DNA of 64,000 bases from assembly GCA_031763025.1 (NCBI GenBank), contig JASSKH010000007.1, forward strand, positions 11,514,454 to 11,578,453. The letters are read 5' to 3'. The notes under the pieces were generated by a model. The model saw only the letters and a list, made by a program, of their open reading frames with translations, did no database searches and was not told where the DNA came from. The DNA is from Macrocystis pyrifera (taxonomy: Eukaryota; Sar; Phaeophyceae; Laminariales; Laminariaceae). Below, piece by piece: positions 26,724-39,609 of this stretch. The position numbers and the translations under genes are program-made. Position 1 is the stretch's first letter. Every line of letters begins with the position of its first letter.

Positions 26724-27144
26724 ACGAGGAGATCAACATCTCGCCCGAAAAAATGGCTTGCAAGAAGCTTGTTTCGCGCGGCCCGACGAACAATTTTCTA
26801 CGCGCTAGTCCTAGACCTGATGTACTACTGACCCTCTTGTTCCTTTTAAGGCAAACCGCAGTCCCGTTTTGAGGCCAACCACTCCAAACTTCCAAGTAGG
26901 TAGTCTCCAAAAGTATCGATAATGAGCGGCAGTTTGTTCGCTGGAGGAGGAGCTCAACCGGTCAGAAAATACAGGGCAAAAAAGTGGGTCTGGGTACCGC
27001 TATCATGGCACTGCTCTTGAACCCCATTTCTCACCTGGGCCCCCTCCTTTATCATTTCCGCGTTGCCCTGCCATTGGTCCGCGTACTCTGCGCCATTTAT
27101 TGCATATTCTATGCACTGCGCCTTGTTTCTGTGGGGGGGGTGGC

Positions 27145-27690
27145 AACAGCATTGAAAGGCATGACGACATTGGAAGGTATGACGGCATTGAAGGGAATGA
27201 CGGCGTAGGAGGCGCATGACGGAATGGAAAGGCATGGCATGACGGGATAGAAAGGCATGACGGCAGGTGTCATGAGGGCATGCCAGCATGGAAACGCATT
27301 GCGGCATGGAAAGACATCGAAAGGCATGGGAAGGCATGTGCCGGTACGGAACGGCATGGCGGTAGGAAAAGACATGCCGGCATGGAAACGCATGCCTGCG
27401 TCGAAAGGCATGACGACATCGGCAGACAAGACGGCATTGAAAGGCACCTTCCGACACGGAAAGGCATGCCAGCATTGAAAGACGTGCCGGCATTGCCTTG
27501 AATGAAGGGCATGACGGCATAGTAAGGCATGACGGCATTGAAAAAATACTACGGCATTTGAAACGTATGACAGTATTGAAACTCGCCACGACATTGGAAG
27601 ACAAAGCGGTAATCAAAGGCATGACTGTATTAAAAGTCATGGTGGCGTTGGAAGGTATGCACGCATGCAAAGGCATGGTGGCATTTTAGT
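27145..27690. repeat. Minisatellite, about 18-bp unit
   Basis: Units like GGCATGACGGCATTGAAA, many degenerate, about 30 copies. Confidence 0.85.
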
Positions 27691-28525
27691 AGGCGTGCGT
27701 GACGCACCACGACGTCAAGACGCACGACATATAACTGCGCGAGGAGTAACGCATCGTCATAGGTTTTGTACACCTCTTCCGGCGCTCTTTACATACGCCA
27801 AAATTTACACCAGTCACCATCTAATAGCCTGAATTTTTTAAACGGTGGCCATCACGTACTCCGTAAAACAGAGGTTCGACAGCGAGGCACTCCAGTAGGT
27901 ATCCTACATGACTCGACGAGGTAAAAACAAAGCGGACAAGAAGATCTTGGCTTTTGGATGTGGTGTCATGCAGCACACGCATGGGTGCAGTGCGTCTTCT
28001 TCGATATCGTCTCGCAGGAACGCTCTAAAGGCTCAAGTATGTCGAAGGGGTAGAGCGAACACAGCATACGGTGGTGGTGGCCGATGAGGACAACATTACA
28101 TAAAAACGAGAAGGAATTTTTTCAAGACGAAAGGCAAACACGGTATCGCCACAAACACAGCATTCGTTGTTCCTCCGGCACAAGACGGCGAGTAAAAACT
28201 GTGTCGATTAATGTTCAGCAGTTTGACAACGATGTTCCGGCTATATAGGGTAAATGCCGGAAGACTGAATGACGAAAGTTTTTTGGTTACACTTGAATTA
28301 TGTACAGTTCGACGGAAAATCCCCAGACTCTATCCAATTACAGAAGGGGTTGTCTACTGTACACACCTTGGTTCTTGTCGAGACTATGAACAAGATCTGT
28401 GGATATACAGTAGTTGATACTTCGCGCGGAAGAAACTAAACGGCACCGGAATCGTACTTGGAATAGAAAACAGCTATCGAACGACATGTTTCTACAGACC
28501 GATATAGACTCCGCACCATCCTCGC
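27691..28525. other. No gene recognised
   Basis: Nothing supported. Possibly the 3' flank of the proline-rich gene. Confidence 0.5.
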
Positions 28526-28530
28526 TCAAC

Positions 28531-29316
28531 CTACGTCTTCTTCTGCAGCTTCGACATCCGTTCTTCTAGCTTGCCCTCCCCATCGGGCGTCTTGCAGTCG
28601 TCGCCGCCCTCGCCGTCGCCGCCGCCGTCCTCGACGTCGCCCCCCGAACATCCTACCAAACTTGCTGGAACCCATGGAGAAAAGGCCGCCGCTGCCACCG
28701 CGACCTATCATCACATCATCGTAGCTGGGGGGAGGCGCCGTATCACTGCCGTTGGAAGGGCGCATTTGTGGCGATCCCGAGTCGTGTATGCCTGCTGGAG
28801 CAGGGCACACGCCGCCCGTCCTGTTTTCCCCTTCGGCCGCTCGATGACGAGGGGCTGACCCGGGGGAGCTGGGCATGAGATCCGGCCTACGGGGGAGTCC
28901 TGGGGGTGCCTGGCCTGCGGAATGTGTTGGAAGGCTCTGTGCGGTCGCGTGTTCCCTGGGGGGGAGCGCTGGGGGTGCCCCGGCCGTGCCGATCGGTGGA
29001 GCGCTCTGCATTGCCCCGTGTCCCCTGGGAGGAAGCGCTGGAGGTTCCTGATCCGCACCCATAGATGGAGCGCTCGGCAATTCCATTTGTCGCCGGGGGG
29101 AGTGCCTTGGGGTTGACTGGCCCACATTAGTTGTTGGAGCAATCTGTACTGCCTCTTGTTGCCTGGGGGGGAGCGCCGGCGGTGCTTGTCCTGCGGTCAT
29201 CGGCGAACTGCCCTGCACTTGCATTTTGCGCTTGGGCGGGAGCGCCGGTGGTGCCTGGTCTGTCCCCATTGGCGGGGCTCTCCGGACTCCGCACTGTCGT
29301 GTATTAAGTTTAAGTC
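28531..29316 (-). CDS. Proline-rich adaptor-like protein, terminal exon (SH3-ligand repeats and PPxY)
   Basis: Begins after acceptor ACGCTCCCGCAG and reads through six tandem 23-residue units, each carrying (Q/G)(A/E)PPALPPR or a decayed form. PPALPPR fits the class II SH3-ligand pattern PxxPxR. A PPPSYDDV motif near residue 190 fits the PPxY WW-domain ligand. The C-terminus depends on a 6-G run at 28645-28640: the uninterrupted frame ends in an Arg-rich tail (stop 28528-28526), while a one-base shift gives an acidic MFGGDVEDGG.. tail ending KLEERMSKLQKKT (stop 28533-28531), which looks more natural. Upstream exons beyond 29316 were not identified. It could be a membrane-trafficking or signalling adaptor; no homologue is recognised. 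Confidence 0.55.
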
Positions 29317-30890
29317 CTGCGGGAGCGTCGTGAGGGTCGGGAAACGAAACGGTGGGTGTCTCTTGTGCTATAACTCTTTGCCGTGTCCTACGATAGGAAG
29401 TGGGCAGTAACTATAGTTCAGAGACAAATAGTTGACGATGTTCAACGCTTGTTTGGACAGTCCATGTTATTGGATATCACGCAAAAAAAAACGCCTTCTT
29501 GGTATATGCCCCTGATATGGAATATAGTAAGCGGGCGTGGCCGTGCTACGTACAGCGCCTACCCAGGAGCAAACGCTTGCTCTGCTCTGTTTCGTTCCGC
29601 GGTCCGGGTTTACCCTACAGTAGGTCTCGCTAGGAACCCATGCTGTCAAAAGGATGAATCTTCCCACATCGGAAAGATACAATCGGAATTATAGTGGTTC
29701 TGCTAAGTAAAAACTGTTGGATGGTGTCATCTCAAAGCGTTCGATCAAACGTCTAGCAAGGTTCAACGCCTGTTAACTCCCCCACGTGATACCACTACGT
29801 TTCATTGCCCCATCCGTGAGTCCCGTACATGCCTGAAGTTAAATACCATCAGGCGGGGTAGATGAAAAAGTTGCACCTCATCAGAGTTGTATGCGTACAA
29901 TACATTCACATCAAATCAGCGTCCACACGGCACCGTCCATGGCCACTAAGAACTCCACATCACACACGAGCTATTGGCACCAAATAACGTTGACCATCAC
30001 TTCAATCTCTGCGTCCTCGTTTCTCCACTTTTAGCCTTAAGGCCGACCGCTTCGCCTAGTAGGGGTTCGGTCACACCCTCAACACGCTAGAAATCTTTGA
30101 GTTGAACCTCGCTGATACATGTTCTATTATTTCATAGGAGCACTGCGCCGTGCCGAGCGGGAGTATGCACAATGCATCGTGAATCGACCAGCGACGGGAG
30201 TTCTTTCATGACCCAAAACACAACAAGGTCAAGGCGCGTAACGTAGCCGGGAGGGTGGGATGGGGAGATGATCCCTTCTTTGAAAACCCAGATCTGAATT
30301 ACTACAATAGACGGGCAAGGGTTAGAGCTACGGGCTTGTAAGAGGACGACAAAAAAACGACCCGTGCAGGAGAGAGTGCAAACTGTTCATGCACAGGGCT
30401 CTCTGTGAACGGAAGCCTGGCCGATGTCTTCTACTGAAAAAGTCAACACGAACACGGCCATGCAGAGAAATATGGTCGTCACGTGGGTTCAGAGCAACTC
30501 ACCTGCGCGCTTTTTACTATCGGGCGTTTGCGTTCGAAACTTCATAGGTCGGGGGTTGTTGAGAATATCCTGGAAGGCAACAAACAGTAACCTCTCGTCG
30601 TGATCAGTGTTCAGTAGCGACTACAGTAGTACAACAACCTTTCTAGTCAACAAGTAGTAGCACTGTGGACTATTGTTATTAATATTGATGAAGAATCATA
30701 ATATACATCAATACGTGCTTGGCACATTTGTAGTGGAACGACTACCAGGTAGTGTATACTGCAGTCTGGTAGCCAAGACGGCACAGTAATTTTGGTAGTT
30801 CAGCAGTGCCTGCTGTGCAGGACTCGTATGTAAAGATACACGCACATAGCGAGAAAATATCGACCTGCACAAGCAAGAACCCAGGAAAGT
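29317..30890. other. No gene recognised
   Basis: Upstream of the proline-rich terminal exon. Its further exons should lie here or beyond, but none was convincingly seen. Confidence 0.45.
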
Positions 30891-30894
30891 TGCT

Positions 30895-31045
30895 TTGGGT
30901 CGGTCAGTACAATTTCCCCGTAGGGCATATCTAGCCGTTGGGGTGTATATCGCAGAGTAGATCGAAGACGGCATCGCTCACCCTGGTGATCCTTCTGACA
31001 TGTTGCTATCTGCATTTATGGCCCGCAAGCGGCATATACAACGCG
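30895..31045 (+). repeat. Dispersed repeat R3, copy 1
   Basis: Shares GGGTCGGTCAG..CATCTAGCCG..GATCGA(A/G)GA..GGCCCGC(A/G)AGCGGC with 35328-35475. Confidence 0.55.
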
Positions 31046-31190
31046 ATCCAGCGGGGAGAGAGGGATGACACCTGTGACCACGGCTTGTCCAGAATATCGC
31101 TGAGGGTGAAAACCTCCTACGAGTTAAGTTGGAAAGTGTGACAGTGATGCTATAAAAGAAATAGTATACCTTGTAAGAGTGAGGCCGGTA

Positions 31191-31514
31191 CTACACCACA
31201 TTGTGGCTGGGAAACCCGAGCGCGATTCCCGGATTGAACATCATGTTACGAACGAGCGTGGCGTGCGAATCAGGCATAGAAGCGATAATTCTCATACTGA
31301 TGACATCGACGACATAGCCTAAGAACACCTCTTGAATGTTGTTCCCATCGATGATATTACCTAAGAACACTTCTTGATCGTTGTTCCCGGTCGGGCGCGA
31401 AGCAGTATACCCATGACCCGGTGGCACACCTGACTTAAATATATCAAGCCTCGTCACGTCCGCCCTCTCCCCGTACGCGCAAATGCCTACTGTAGACAAA
31501 TTCGTTCTCCTCAA
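31191..31514 (-). CDS. Hypothetical 107-residue open frame with internal duplication
   Basis: Reads MRRTNLSTVGICAYGERADV, then a duplicated NNxQEVFLG unit (42 bp repeated in tandem), and ends NMMFNPGIALGFPSHNVV. Composition is protein-like but no family is recognised. A possible acceptor (TTGTCTACAG) lies near its start. It may be an exon or part of an unidentified mobile element. Confidence 0.25.
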   Translation of the reverse strand: MRRTNLSTVGICAYGERADVTRLDIFKSGVPPGHGYTASRPTGNNDQEVFLGNIIDGNNIQEVFLGYVVDVISMRIIASMPDSHATLVRNMMFNPGIALGFPSHNVV

Positions 31515-31964
31515 GACGGTCGGTGCCCCTCTACCCTACTGGTCAGAGCTAAGACCAGAATAAGAAGTGGGACGGGCAACAGAGCAAGTGCCATTCACAT
31601 GGGGGCTCGACGCTTGTTGCTCGTACTGAGGCAGGAAACCTTGTTACCCCCGGGTTGGGTTCATCATTCCTCCCCCCACCCAAAATGCTACCAGTATGCT
31701 TTAACCGTAAACCCTACAGGGATCTATCCACACGGTCGTGACATGAACGCCTGAAATGAATGCGTGCGCCACGTACGAGAAACCATCTGCACAGCGCGTC
31801 GATCGATCACTGGTTCGAGGCGCGAGTATTTTGCGTTCGTACATGAACGAGTTGAGGGTTTGCAAAGACCACGATCATTGGGGTGACAATTGAAACTGGT
31901 GTGACGTCCGCGAAATGACCACAACCACGTGGCTGAAGCTCGTACCAAGAGGAGCCCGTGCATA

Positions 31965-32270
31965 CCGTAAAATTGCGGTGTCTCACGCTCACAAAGTTGT
32001 GACTGAAATCTCGCACTAAGTGCGGCAAAGAAATCCGCAAACTTTTGGCGCCACACGTACCAAGTGCAGCAAAGTAATTTCCGTAGATATTGTGGAATTC
32101 GCAAAGTTGCGACACGCTCGTAACAAGTGGAGCAAAGCACGTTCCGTAAAGCTGCGGAATGAATGTGGAAAGTTGCGCCACCCTCGAAGCAAGTCCGCGA
32201 AGACAATTCCGTAAAGTTGAGGAATTCTCGAAGTCACGGAACGCCCGAACCAGGTGCTGCACAGTACAAC
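31965..32270. repeat. Tandem repeat, about 64-bp unit, five units
   Basis: Unit like TTCCGTAAAGTTGCGGAATT..CACGCTCGAACAAGTGGAGC-AAAG. Long open frames here follow from the repeat. Confidence 0.7.
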
Positions 32271-32559
32271 GTGTTCTAATAACGTGAAGGACACCGGCAC
32301 CAACAAAGCTACGACACAGGAAAAATATCTCCTGCGGTTCGGCGGGAAGGACAGCGCACTTGTAGCGACTGGAATCACGGGTCAAGGTCCACATGGACGT
32401 GTCAGCCCCTGGCGTACACGACTTACTTGCGACGGTCAAGTGGCAACGTAACTACGCCAACTTGTACTCTATCTTCTTGCTGACTACATATGGGGTAACC
32501 AATGTAGTTGCGCGGCGCCACAAGAGAAGCACACCGGAAGATCGGCTCTGAGATGGACA

Positions 32560-33430
32560 GCCGTATTGGAAGTCGCTCCAGAGAATTACGATGATGTCAG
32601 CAACGCTATTCACCAGGAGCTTTACGAGGGACTGGCAAAGACCATAAATTAAGCAGGGTTAGGGCACATACTATGGAGACAACACGCTTTCATGATATGG
32701 GGGATCACATGTCCCCCGAAAGGTTTGGCGATCTTCTACGTCATGTTCTCACACCCGATTACAACTGTGTCCGCCGCACCAGCTTCAGGGGTCGTGAGTC
32801 CTCTTCGGGAGGACACCATATTAATGATGTGTAGTATATATGTACGCAGACTCCTCTCACGCTCTTCGAGCACGCCGTCTGTTGCGGACTGCAGTGTCGC
32901 TATGCAAGCGCAGGGGGACCTCAGCGATGTGCGGTGCTACATCTGCAGGCAGTTTAGGCACCGCAAGAATGAATGCTCCAGGTACGACCTCAACTACAAG
33001 AAGACCGGGATCGAAGGGTCCCCCAAGTGGAAAAACAACGTTCCACTCCGACGACGAGTGCAAAGTAACGGGAAAGGAAGATCAACCGAACCAACAGAAC
33101 AAACAAGGCGAAGGAGGAACCAAGTGGTGCTCACTTGACGACATGTTATTCAGACGACGAGTGCCAGCTCCAAATGAAACAGGCCGGCAGCGGCAGCGTC
33201 AACTTCGCCACGAACTTTGAGGAGCACCACCCCACAGCACCAGGCGAATGGAATTTCCAAGGAGGATATTCGTTCATGACCACCACAGCCACGCTCGACG
33301 CCAAGCCTATTGGTGCGGCATCGAGGAAGCAGCTCCACATGTGCGGGACAGCGGCGCGCGAGCACGAAAATCATATCCATAAACTCTCGATCGCGACGCT
33401 TGGGGTGTTTGAGCAGACACTCTAAAACAG
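32560..33430 (+). mobile_element. Ty1/copia-like gag remnant, broken fossil
   Basis: A gag-like region with a retroviral-type zinc knuckle (CYIC..H....C, spacing CX2CX4HX4C) at about 32935-32976. Basic and Gln/Asn-rich sequence follows it. The element is broken by several interruptions and no protease, integrase or reverse transcriptase was recognised downstream, so only a fragment remains. The family assignment rests on the knuckle type and general layout. Confidence 0.45.
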
Positions 33431-34404
33431 AAAATCTGCTCGGAGGGGGGGGGGAGTGGTGGTAACTCGGAACACTCTCCAGAATCCATGGGACTACCGG
33501 AGGTGTGGTTCTTTGAATTTAGGGTAGGACAACGAGATGGAAAGCCTACATCAGCCCCACGTCTACGGTCCAGCTACGTATACTCCAAAGAATACTGCTG
33601 CTGTGACTACCACAGCGAAGTTGCGTGCTACATACACTGTGACTCCTTATTCGTTCCCTCCATAAGGCACCAGCTAATCGCTCATCGTGCGCCAGCGCTA
33701 TCATCGTCACGCCCATCAACTTTGTAGTGACTACCGACAATAGTGCTCCCAGCCGGTCAAAGCACGGATCAAGCACCTTCGTCACGATCATTTGAAAATG
33801 GGACAATCGCACAACGGGAGTTATCGTCATCATCACCGTCATCATCATCGCTATCGCCATCCATCGCGTCATCAGTTCCCTGGTCTACGAGCGACAGCAT
33901 ATTCTACATACAGTCGCAACTACTTCAGCAACACTATCGATAAGGGAGACGGTTTTCTATGCAAACATGATAGAGAAGCTGGGTTCGGAGAGATGTTCGA
34001 GCGTATCCCGCTTCAAATCGTATTGGCCTCACTTCAATGATGCGGCGTTCGCCGCAGAACCTTGTAGTGTACCTGGTACACAATAGGCATCCTGGACGCT
34101 CGGTTACACTCCTTGAGCTCTGCATGTGGTCGGGACCCACACCTTCAGCTCCCATGCTACGCACGTGGCTCTGGGGTGTTCCTACATAATCCGCAAGATC
34201 ATGCAGCAAGACTAAAAGGTTAGTATCAATAATGTGCCGACTGAGCACAATATCTTCGATCTGGGGGCCGAATTTCGCGCAAGCATCGCCACCGGCACCT
34301 CATCGGTCTGAACAAGGATATCAGGGCCTGACCTAACACCACCCTAATATCACCGACTCGAAAGCGACGCTCTGACGACAGAACAGAGCTAGTCTGGGGT
34401 AGCA

Positions 34405-34560
34405 ACATCAGCTACACCAACTGCACCAGCTGCATCGGCTACATCAACTTCCTCGGCTACTTCACCTTCATAAGCTGTATCCACTCTACCCACTACATCA
34501 ACTGGTACACCGGCTTCATCAACTACATCAGGTACACCAGCTACACTAGCCTTGGTGGCT
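34405..34560. repeat. 12-bp tandem repeat (ATCAGCTACACC-like)
   Basis: Degenerate units encode Thr/Ser/Ala/Pro-rich frames in some readings. No gene is apparent. Confidence 0.6.
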
Positions 34561-35327
34561 TCTTACAGTCGACTTGTGTTATATTTGGAGCATAGAGTGT
34601 ATTCATGGTGACGGGTACTAACAGCAGTACAAGGTACCAGGTACGCTGTAAGACACATATGACCATTATCATAGGACTGTTGATACGTCGTCGCGTTCAG
34701 TGAGATACATGGTAGACTTTGAACTGGCGCATTTTCCTTCTGAGACGCAATTGTTCCAACGCACGTTTGTATGGATCATTGATGATGTTCGACTCAAAAC
34801 ATATATAATGATCCAGAGTGACTTGGTGGGCCATGAATTTTCATGGAGATGATTGGGTTCACAAGCTCATCAGTGAAAGAGGACACATGATGCAGCACCA
34901 TTTCACTGCACAGGATGTAAGTAAGGCGATGGCCCAGAGGTAACAATTCCAAGTAACGAAGGAATTTGTTTGCGACATGAACATTATTGGCAGATGCAGC
35001 TTCTATTGGAGGGAGGTGCTAAGAAAGAGGCAGCGGCAGCCTGTCTAGACAATAGTCAGGAGTAGCATTGACTACTGCTGAAGATGAAGCATAGCAGACA
35101 AAGTTGTGGAACCTATCCACGCCTTTCTTGGTAGTGAAGCGTACGAGTCTCGTAATCAATATGCCGCACAACTATCAGCTCACTTATTGCTCACTTATTA
35201 ACGTGCAAGCACGCTACGATAAGAACCATCGTGGCCAATGGTCGGTGCGCTGGCAATATAACAGTGTAGCTATCTTGACACCAGCAAGTGTCAACCTCCA
35301 CGAGAAAGTATCAAGGAACTTTGTTGT

Positions 35328-35600
35328 GGGTCGGTCAGAGCAATTACCCTTAGGGTACATCTAGCCGTAACGCGTGTATATTGCCGAGTTGATCGAGGAT
35401 GGAAACGCTGACCCTTATCACTATCTCTCTCGTCTTTTATTTTTGTCTTTCTGGCCCGCGAGCGGCACATTCAACCGTAACTATCTTCTTAGAACTAATG
35501 TTCCACACGCCAGCCAGATCTTTTAACCACTACCAGCGCATACGTGCGCTACCTCCTGCCAAGGGGGTACCAACACCAATAAGAAAGATTGTACATGAAC
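35328..35600 (+). repeat. Dispersed repeat R3, copy 2
   Basis: Also shares its 3' part (AACCACTACCAGCGCA..GCTACC..GCCAA) with 39610-39810. Confidence 0.55.
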
Positions 35601-36141
35601 AGGTGCATCTTGTCGACTGTTGAGGCTGCCAACGAACAGAACAACCTGGGCTTTTAAGCTTTTAGTCAACATTACAGGAGCAAGAAAACCTGCAACTCGT
35701 GTATCTTTACCTGCATCCTTCGGTCTGCTGGATTTCCCCTTCTGTAGGGGACCCAAAAGCAATTTAATAGTTTGTTGTTTGCCATGCCCTAAAAAGGCGT
35801 CTTTGTTGTTTTTCTGCAAACGAGCAACACAACAAATGTAAGGCGTTTTTACGTGCTTATGTTACACCATACTGGGGACTCCTGCTGTAACGCTAGCACT
35901 CTAATGCCTTTCTCGATGTCGTCGCGATTATCTTGTTCGGAATTATGGAATTACCGACATGCGCGGGTAAGAGCATCGTTCACGGAAAGGGCCTACGTAC
36001 CTGGTATATGATACGTAAGAATAATGTTTTAGCGAAGCACAACCCGACGCAGCGAGTCGGAGAGAGATCCAGGGATGCTGGACCCAACACTCTACCAAAA
36101 TGGAAAGTCAGTTAACCAGGGTAGGCGATGGGGGGGGGGGG

Positions 36142-36296
36142 TGTTGGCCACAAATACACCGCCAACGGGGTATGAGGCTCGGTACTGGGGCTGGTTATCT
36201 ACCTTGTGCCCGGGAGAAGAGCGTGTTGGCCACACATAGGTTATGAGCCTCGGTGCTGGGGTTGCTTCTCTACCTTGTGTCCGGGAGAAGAGTGTA
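36142..36296. repeat. Two-unit tandem repeat (about 77 bp)
   Basis: GTGTTGGCCACA..CGGT(A/G)CTGGGG..CCTTGTGYCCGGGAGAAGAG twice. Confidence 0.7.
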
Positions 36297-36837
36297 CTTA
36301 AACATTTCGTAGTAATCACATCTACGAAGACCCACGATGTGAGAGCTATGGAATTACGCCCACCGAAACGGCCAGCCTTATCGGACGGGCAAGGGCAGTA
36401 GTCAGACAAAACAACGAGCGCCTACGCGCTTTCAGTACCTTTCTATGTGATATTCGACACCGGTTGGGAGACCACATGCACGACCAAACAGGCAGATCAC
36501 CACACCACATATCTAGTCTACTACACGATAGAGTTATACCGGGTGTCTGTAAGGAAGTCGAGCGAACGACTTGCGAGTGTTCCGAGCCGTCCAGGGATAC
36601 TTAGGCACTCTCCATCGATCGATATTTGGAGTTGAGAGTGCACTGCTCCGTGGTATGAACGGCAGCGCCGAGACCGAGGGGCATGTGGAGCAGGGGGGCG
36701 GAGGAGCTGGACTCTCGCCGCGCACATGTCATAGGCAAGAGGTGGTGGCGAGGACCCGTGTGCACCACGCAAAACAGGAAGCTCATAATGTGCCAATAGT
36801 AGCAGTTGCCCAAATTGGGAGGAGGGCGGGGGGGAGG

Positions 36838-37125
36838 GTGTACTCGATAGGAGAGATGTACTCGATTTCATGCATGACCATAGTCGTATGACCATAGACC
36901 CTCGCATCCCTACAATGCCGGGACGGAGCATGTCGGGTTTTCACCGACCAGGCAGACATTGCTTGCACCAAGCGCGAAGCACCGTGAGGTGTCCGGCGAG
37001 TCTCATGAAGGGTGAGCTGCATCCTACCAAGAACCGTTTGTGAGGCGGACTTGCATAAGGCGGACTTGCATATGGATGACAGCGTTAATGAGTTGATTTA
37101 ATTTTCGGTGTGGCCACTTCCGGAC
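36838..37125 (-). mobile_element. Cn-SINE, 5'-truncated copy (S11)
   Basis: About 290 bp with G-rich tracts on both sides (36819-36838 and 37126-37142). The 3' end has the doubled CGAGTACA motif also seen in S1. Confidence 0.72.
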
Positions 37126-37142
37126 CGGGGGGGGGGGGGGGG

Positions 37143-37836
37143 GTGGCAGCGGCAGCAGGAGCAGCGGTAAATGTTGCTTGCCCACAAACAGAGTGAAAGG
37201 AGATGACATGCCGTGTGCGATGTTCTAGTTTGATTAACACGTAGCTGTGGTTGAATGAAGGGGGGCGGATGGTGCTGGTGCCGGTGGTGCTGATGGTGCT
37301 TATGACGGTGCCGAGCAATGCTACTACGGCAGGGTTCACACTTCTAATGTTTCTCATTGACCAAGCTCCCCAACCGAGGAGAGCAGCTACGCACGTACCC
37401 ACCAAGATCGTCGGATCCGTTGCATGTTCCAAAAAGAGTGTTCGTTCTATACCTACCTACCTAGCAGAGGAGGGCGGGCGGGGGAGGGGGGGTGGCAGCG
37501 GCAGCAGGAGCAGCGGCAAATGTTTCTTGGCGGCAAACAGAGTGAGAAAGGAGATGACATGCCGTCTACAATACTCTAGTTTGATTAACATGTAGCTGTG
37601 GTTGAATGGAGGGGGGACGGGTGGTGGTGGTGGTGGTGGTGGTGGTGCTGCTGCTGCTGCTGCTGGTGCCTCTGACGATGCCGAGCAATGCTACTACGGC
37701 AAGGTTTACATTTCTAATGTTTCTCATTGACCAAGATCCCCAACCGAGGATAGCAGCCACATACGCACCCATCAACATCGTCGGATCCGTTGCATGCTTC
37801 AAAAGGAGTGTTCGTTCGAAACCTACCTACCTAGAT
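37143..37836. repeat. Tandem duplication of about 345 bp
   Basis: Two units (37143-37470 and 37490-37836), each from GGCAGCGGCAGCAGGAGCAG to ACCTACCTACCTAG. The second has an expanded GGT/GCT microsatellite. Antisense frames are conserved between units but unrecognised. Confidence 0.75.
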
Positions 37837-38335
37837 CATGGGGAGAGGGTTGCGTATCGGGATTATGATACTATGGTATCTTTCATTTAAAATAAAATCG
37901 GTTGTTGGAGCTACACAAGCGAGGAGCCCTTCAGAAACACTATCAACAGGCGCTCCCAGTATGTGGGCGAGAACGTAAGGACCGTTTGAAGCTAAATTTG
38001 AAGACCAAGTAGTCCTTCTATTGACGCCAGATTGGTATAGTACGCCCCTATCGTAGCACGGGCCTGCCGCCTGCTGTGTTTTCTCCATTTCGAGTCATGC
38101 TACGGTGCTAGAGGTAGCACCGAATGTTTCTGGAGGTCCTCACTCGATGAGCTCCTTAACTCCATACCTCCATACCTGCAGTAGTAGCACCCCAAAAACT
38201 GATGTTGAATTTTTTAAAAATAAGCAACAAAATACTGGTGCGACCCGATGGACAATCTCAAAGCCAAAGAAAAACAATCAGAAAACTGCCATACCTCCAT
38301 ACCTGCAGTATTAGCACCCCAAAAACTGATTTTGA

Positions 38336-38673
38336 TTTTATAAATTTTGAAATACGTCAGCTGTGAGTTCGACTGATAGTTGATACTCAACTTTGCAAGC
38401 TGCGTAATACGTCTCGTCTATATTCCATTATTACCGAATTTTACAAGTATGGTGATAAACCGAACGCGCGTGTTCTATATGTAATTCCTCGTCAAAGATA
38501 TAGGCCAGCGGCTCTCCTGGATGTTGCCCGGGTCAACAGGACAATTTTAGATCATCATTCTGCGCACTGATACTATATAACCCGAACAAGGGGTAATGAT
38601 GTGATGTTGCAACATGTTGAAACCTTTTCATTTCACAAATACTCATAGATTGATTGAGTGCTATTGATTTTTT
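38336..38673. repeat. Dispersed repeat, copy 1 (about 340 bp)
   Basis: TGAAATACGTCAGCTGTGAG .. AACATGTTGAAACC..CATTTCACAAATA. About 90% like 43672-44012. Confidence 0.72.
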
Positions 38674-38689
38674 AGGAGGATGGTACGGT

Positions 38690-38900
38690 TCTAAGTGTGA
38701 ATAATTCTTCCGGAGATGAGCTGTTGCTGTTCTTGCTGCTGCTGTCTTTGCTACTTCTGTTGTTTTAATGGTATGGTTCTAAGTGTGAATAATGCTGCTG
38801 TTCTTGCTACTTCTGTTGTTTTAATGGTGTGGTTCTAAGTGTGAATAATGCTGCTGTTCTTGCTGTTGCTGTTTTTGCTACTTCTGTTGTTTTAATGTCT
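38690..38900. repeat. Three-unit tandem repeat
   Basis: GGTTCTAAGTGTGAATAAT followed by CTGCTGTTCTTGCT..TTGTTTTAATG, repeated. Confidence 0.7.
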
Positions 38901-39609
38901 AGATATTATTTTAGATTTAAAAAAAAAAAATCGTAGTGCAACCCATGGACAATGCCAAAGCCCCCCAAAAGGACCAGATCAGAAAACTGCGGGTACGAAA
39001 TGTCTTTCTCTTGTACTACTACTACTAGCGAATGAATGTATCACGAAAAATATTGTAAAGCACTCTTGGTATTCTTACAATGAGTTAAGAAGCCCGATCA
39101 GTCAGAAACGTGTTGGCCAAAGAGCGCTACGTATAACCCTATCGTAGAACGCGCCCCCCCCTCTCTTGTTGCAGAAAGTGTTTTCTTAGGCATTTTTTTT
39201 TCTTGCGGGTTCTTCCCCCCCCCTCTTCACGTACAGCGTCGTGCAAATTAATATTACTATTGTTAGTAGCAAGACGCGACGAACGGAAGAACCTGTTACA
39301 GAAATACCGTATACGCAAGAGCTGAAGAACCTATTGTCGTGATAAAACGTTCAGTACGACTGCAGTGCAGCAACTATGTAGTCAGTAATGGAACATAGAG
39401 GTTGAGATTCATATCTACGTTGATGTGCAGTCACTACACACGAGTACGAGTAGTTTGGCTGTTCGGGTAAAGGCAATACGCGGCGAGATTACGTTGTTTT
39501 TACTCGTACACAGTTCGGTATGCTGTACATTCAATGCATCAACATCAGGAACCATGCTTGGAGTGTTGGTGTTGGTCGACAAGTGCAACGACTCGTGGGG
39601 CACATCTCC

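Larger units (their letters stand above)
33431..36820. other. Eroded repeat region without a gene
   Basis: Holds CATCAT-rich (33820-33890) and ATCAGCTACACC-like repeats, an R3 copy and a tandem pair. No coding exon supported. Confidence 0.5.

Noticed and set aside
27109-27676. Long Cys/His/Met-rich frames on the minus strand
   Set aside because: They follow entirely from the 18-bp minisatellite and carry the repeat period.
31724-32439. Two long overlapping minus-strand frames
   Set aside because: They are produced by the 64-bp tandem repeat; no motif in either.
38348-38640. Solo LTR suggested by TGAAAT..ATTTCA
   Set aside because: The two copies stay alike beyond these ends on both sides, so these are not element boundaries.
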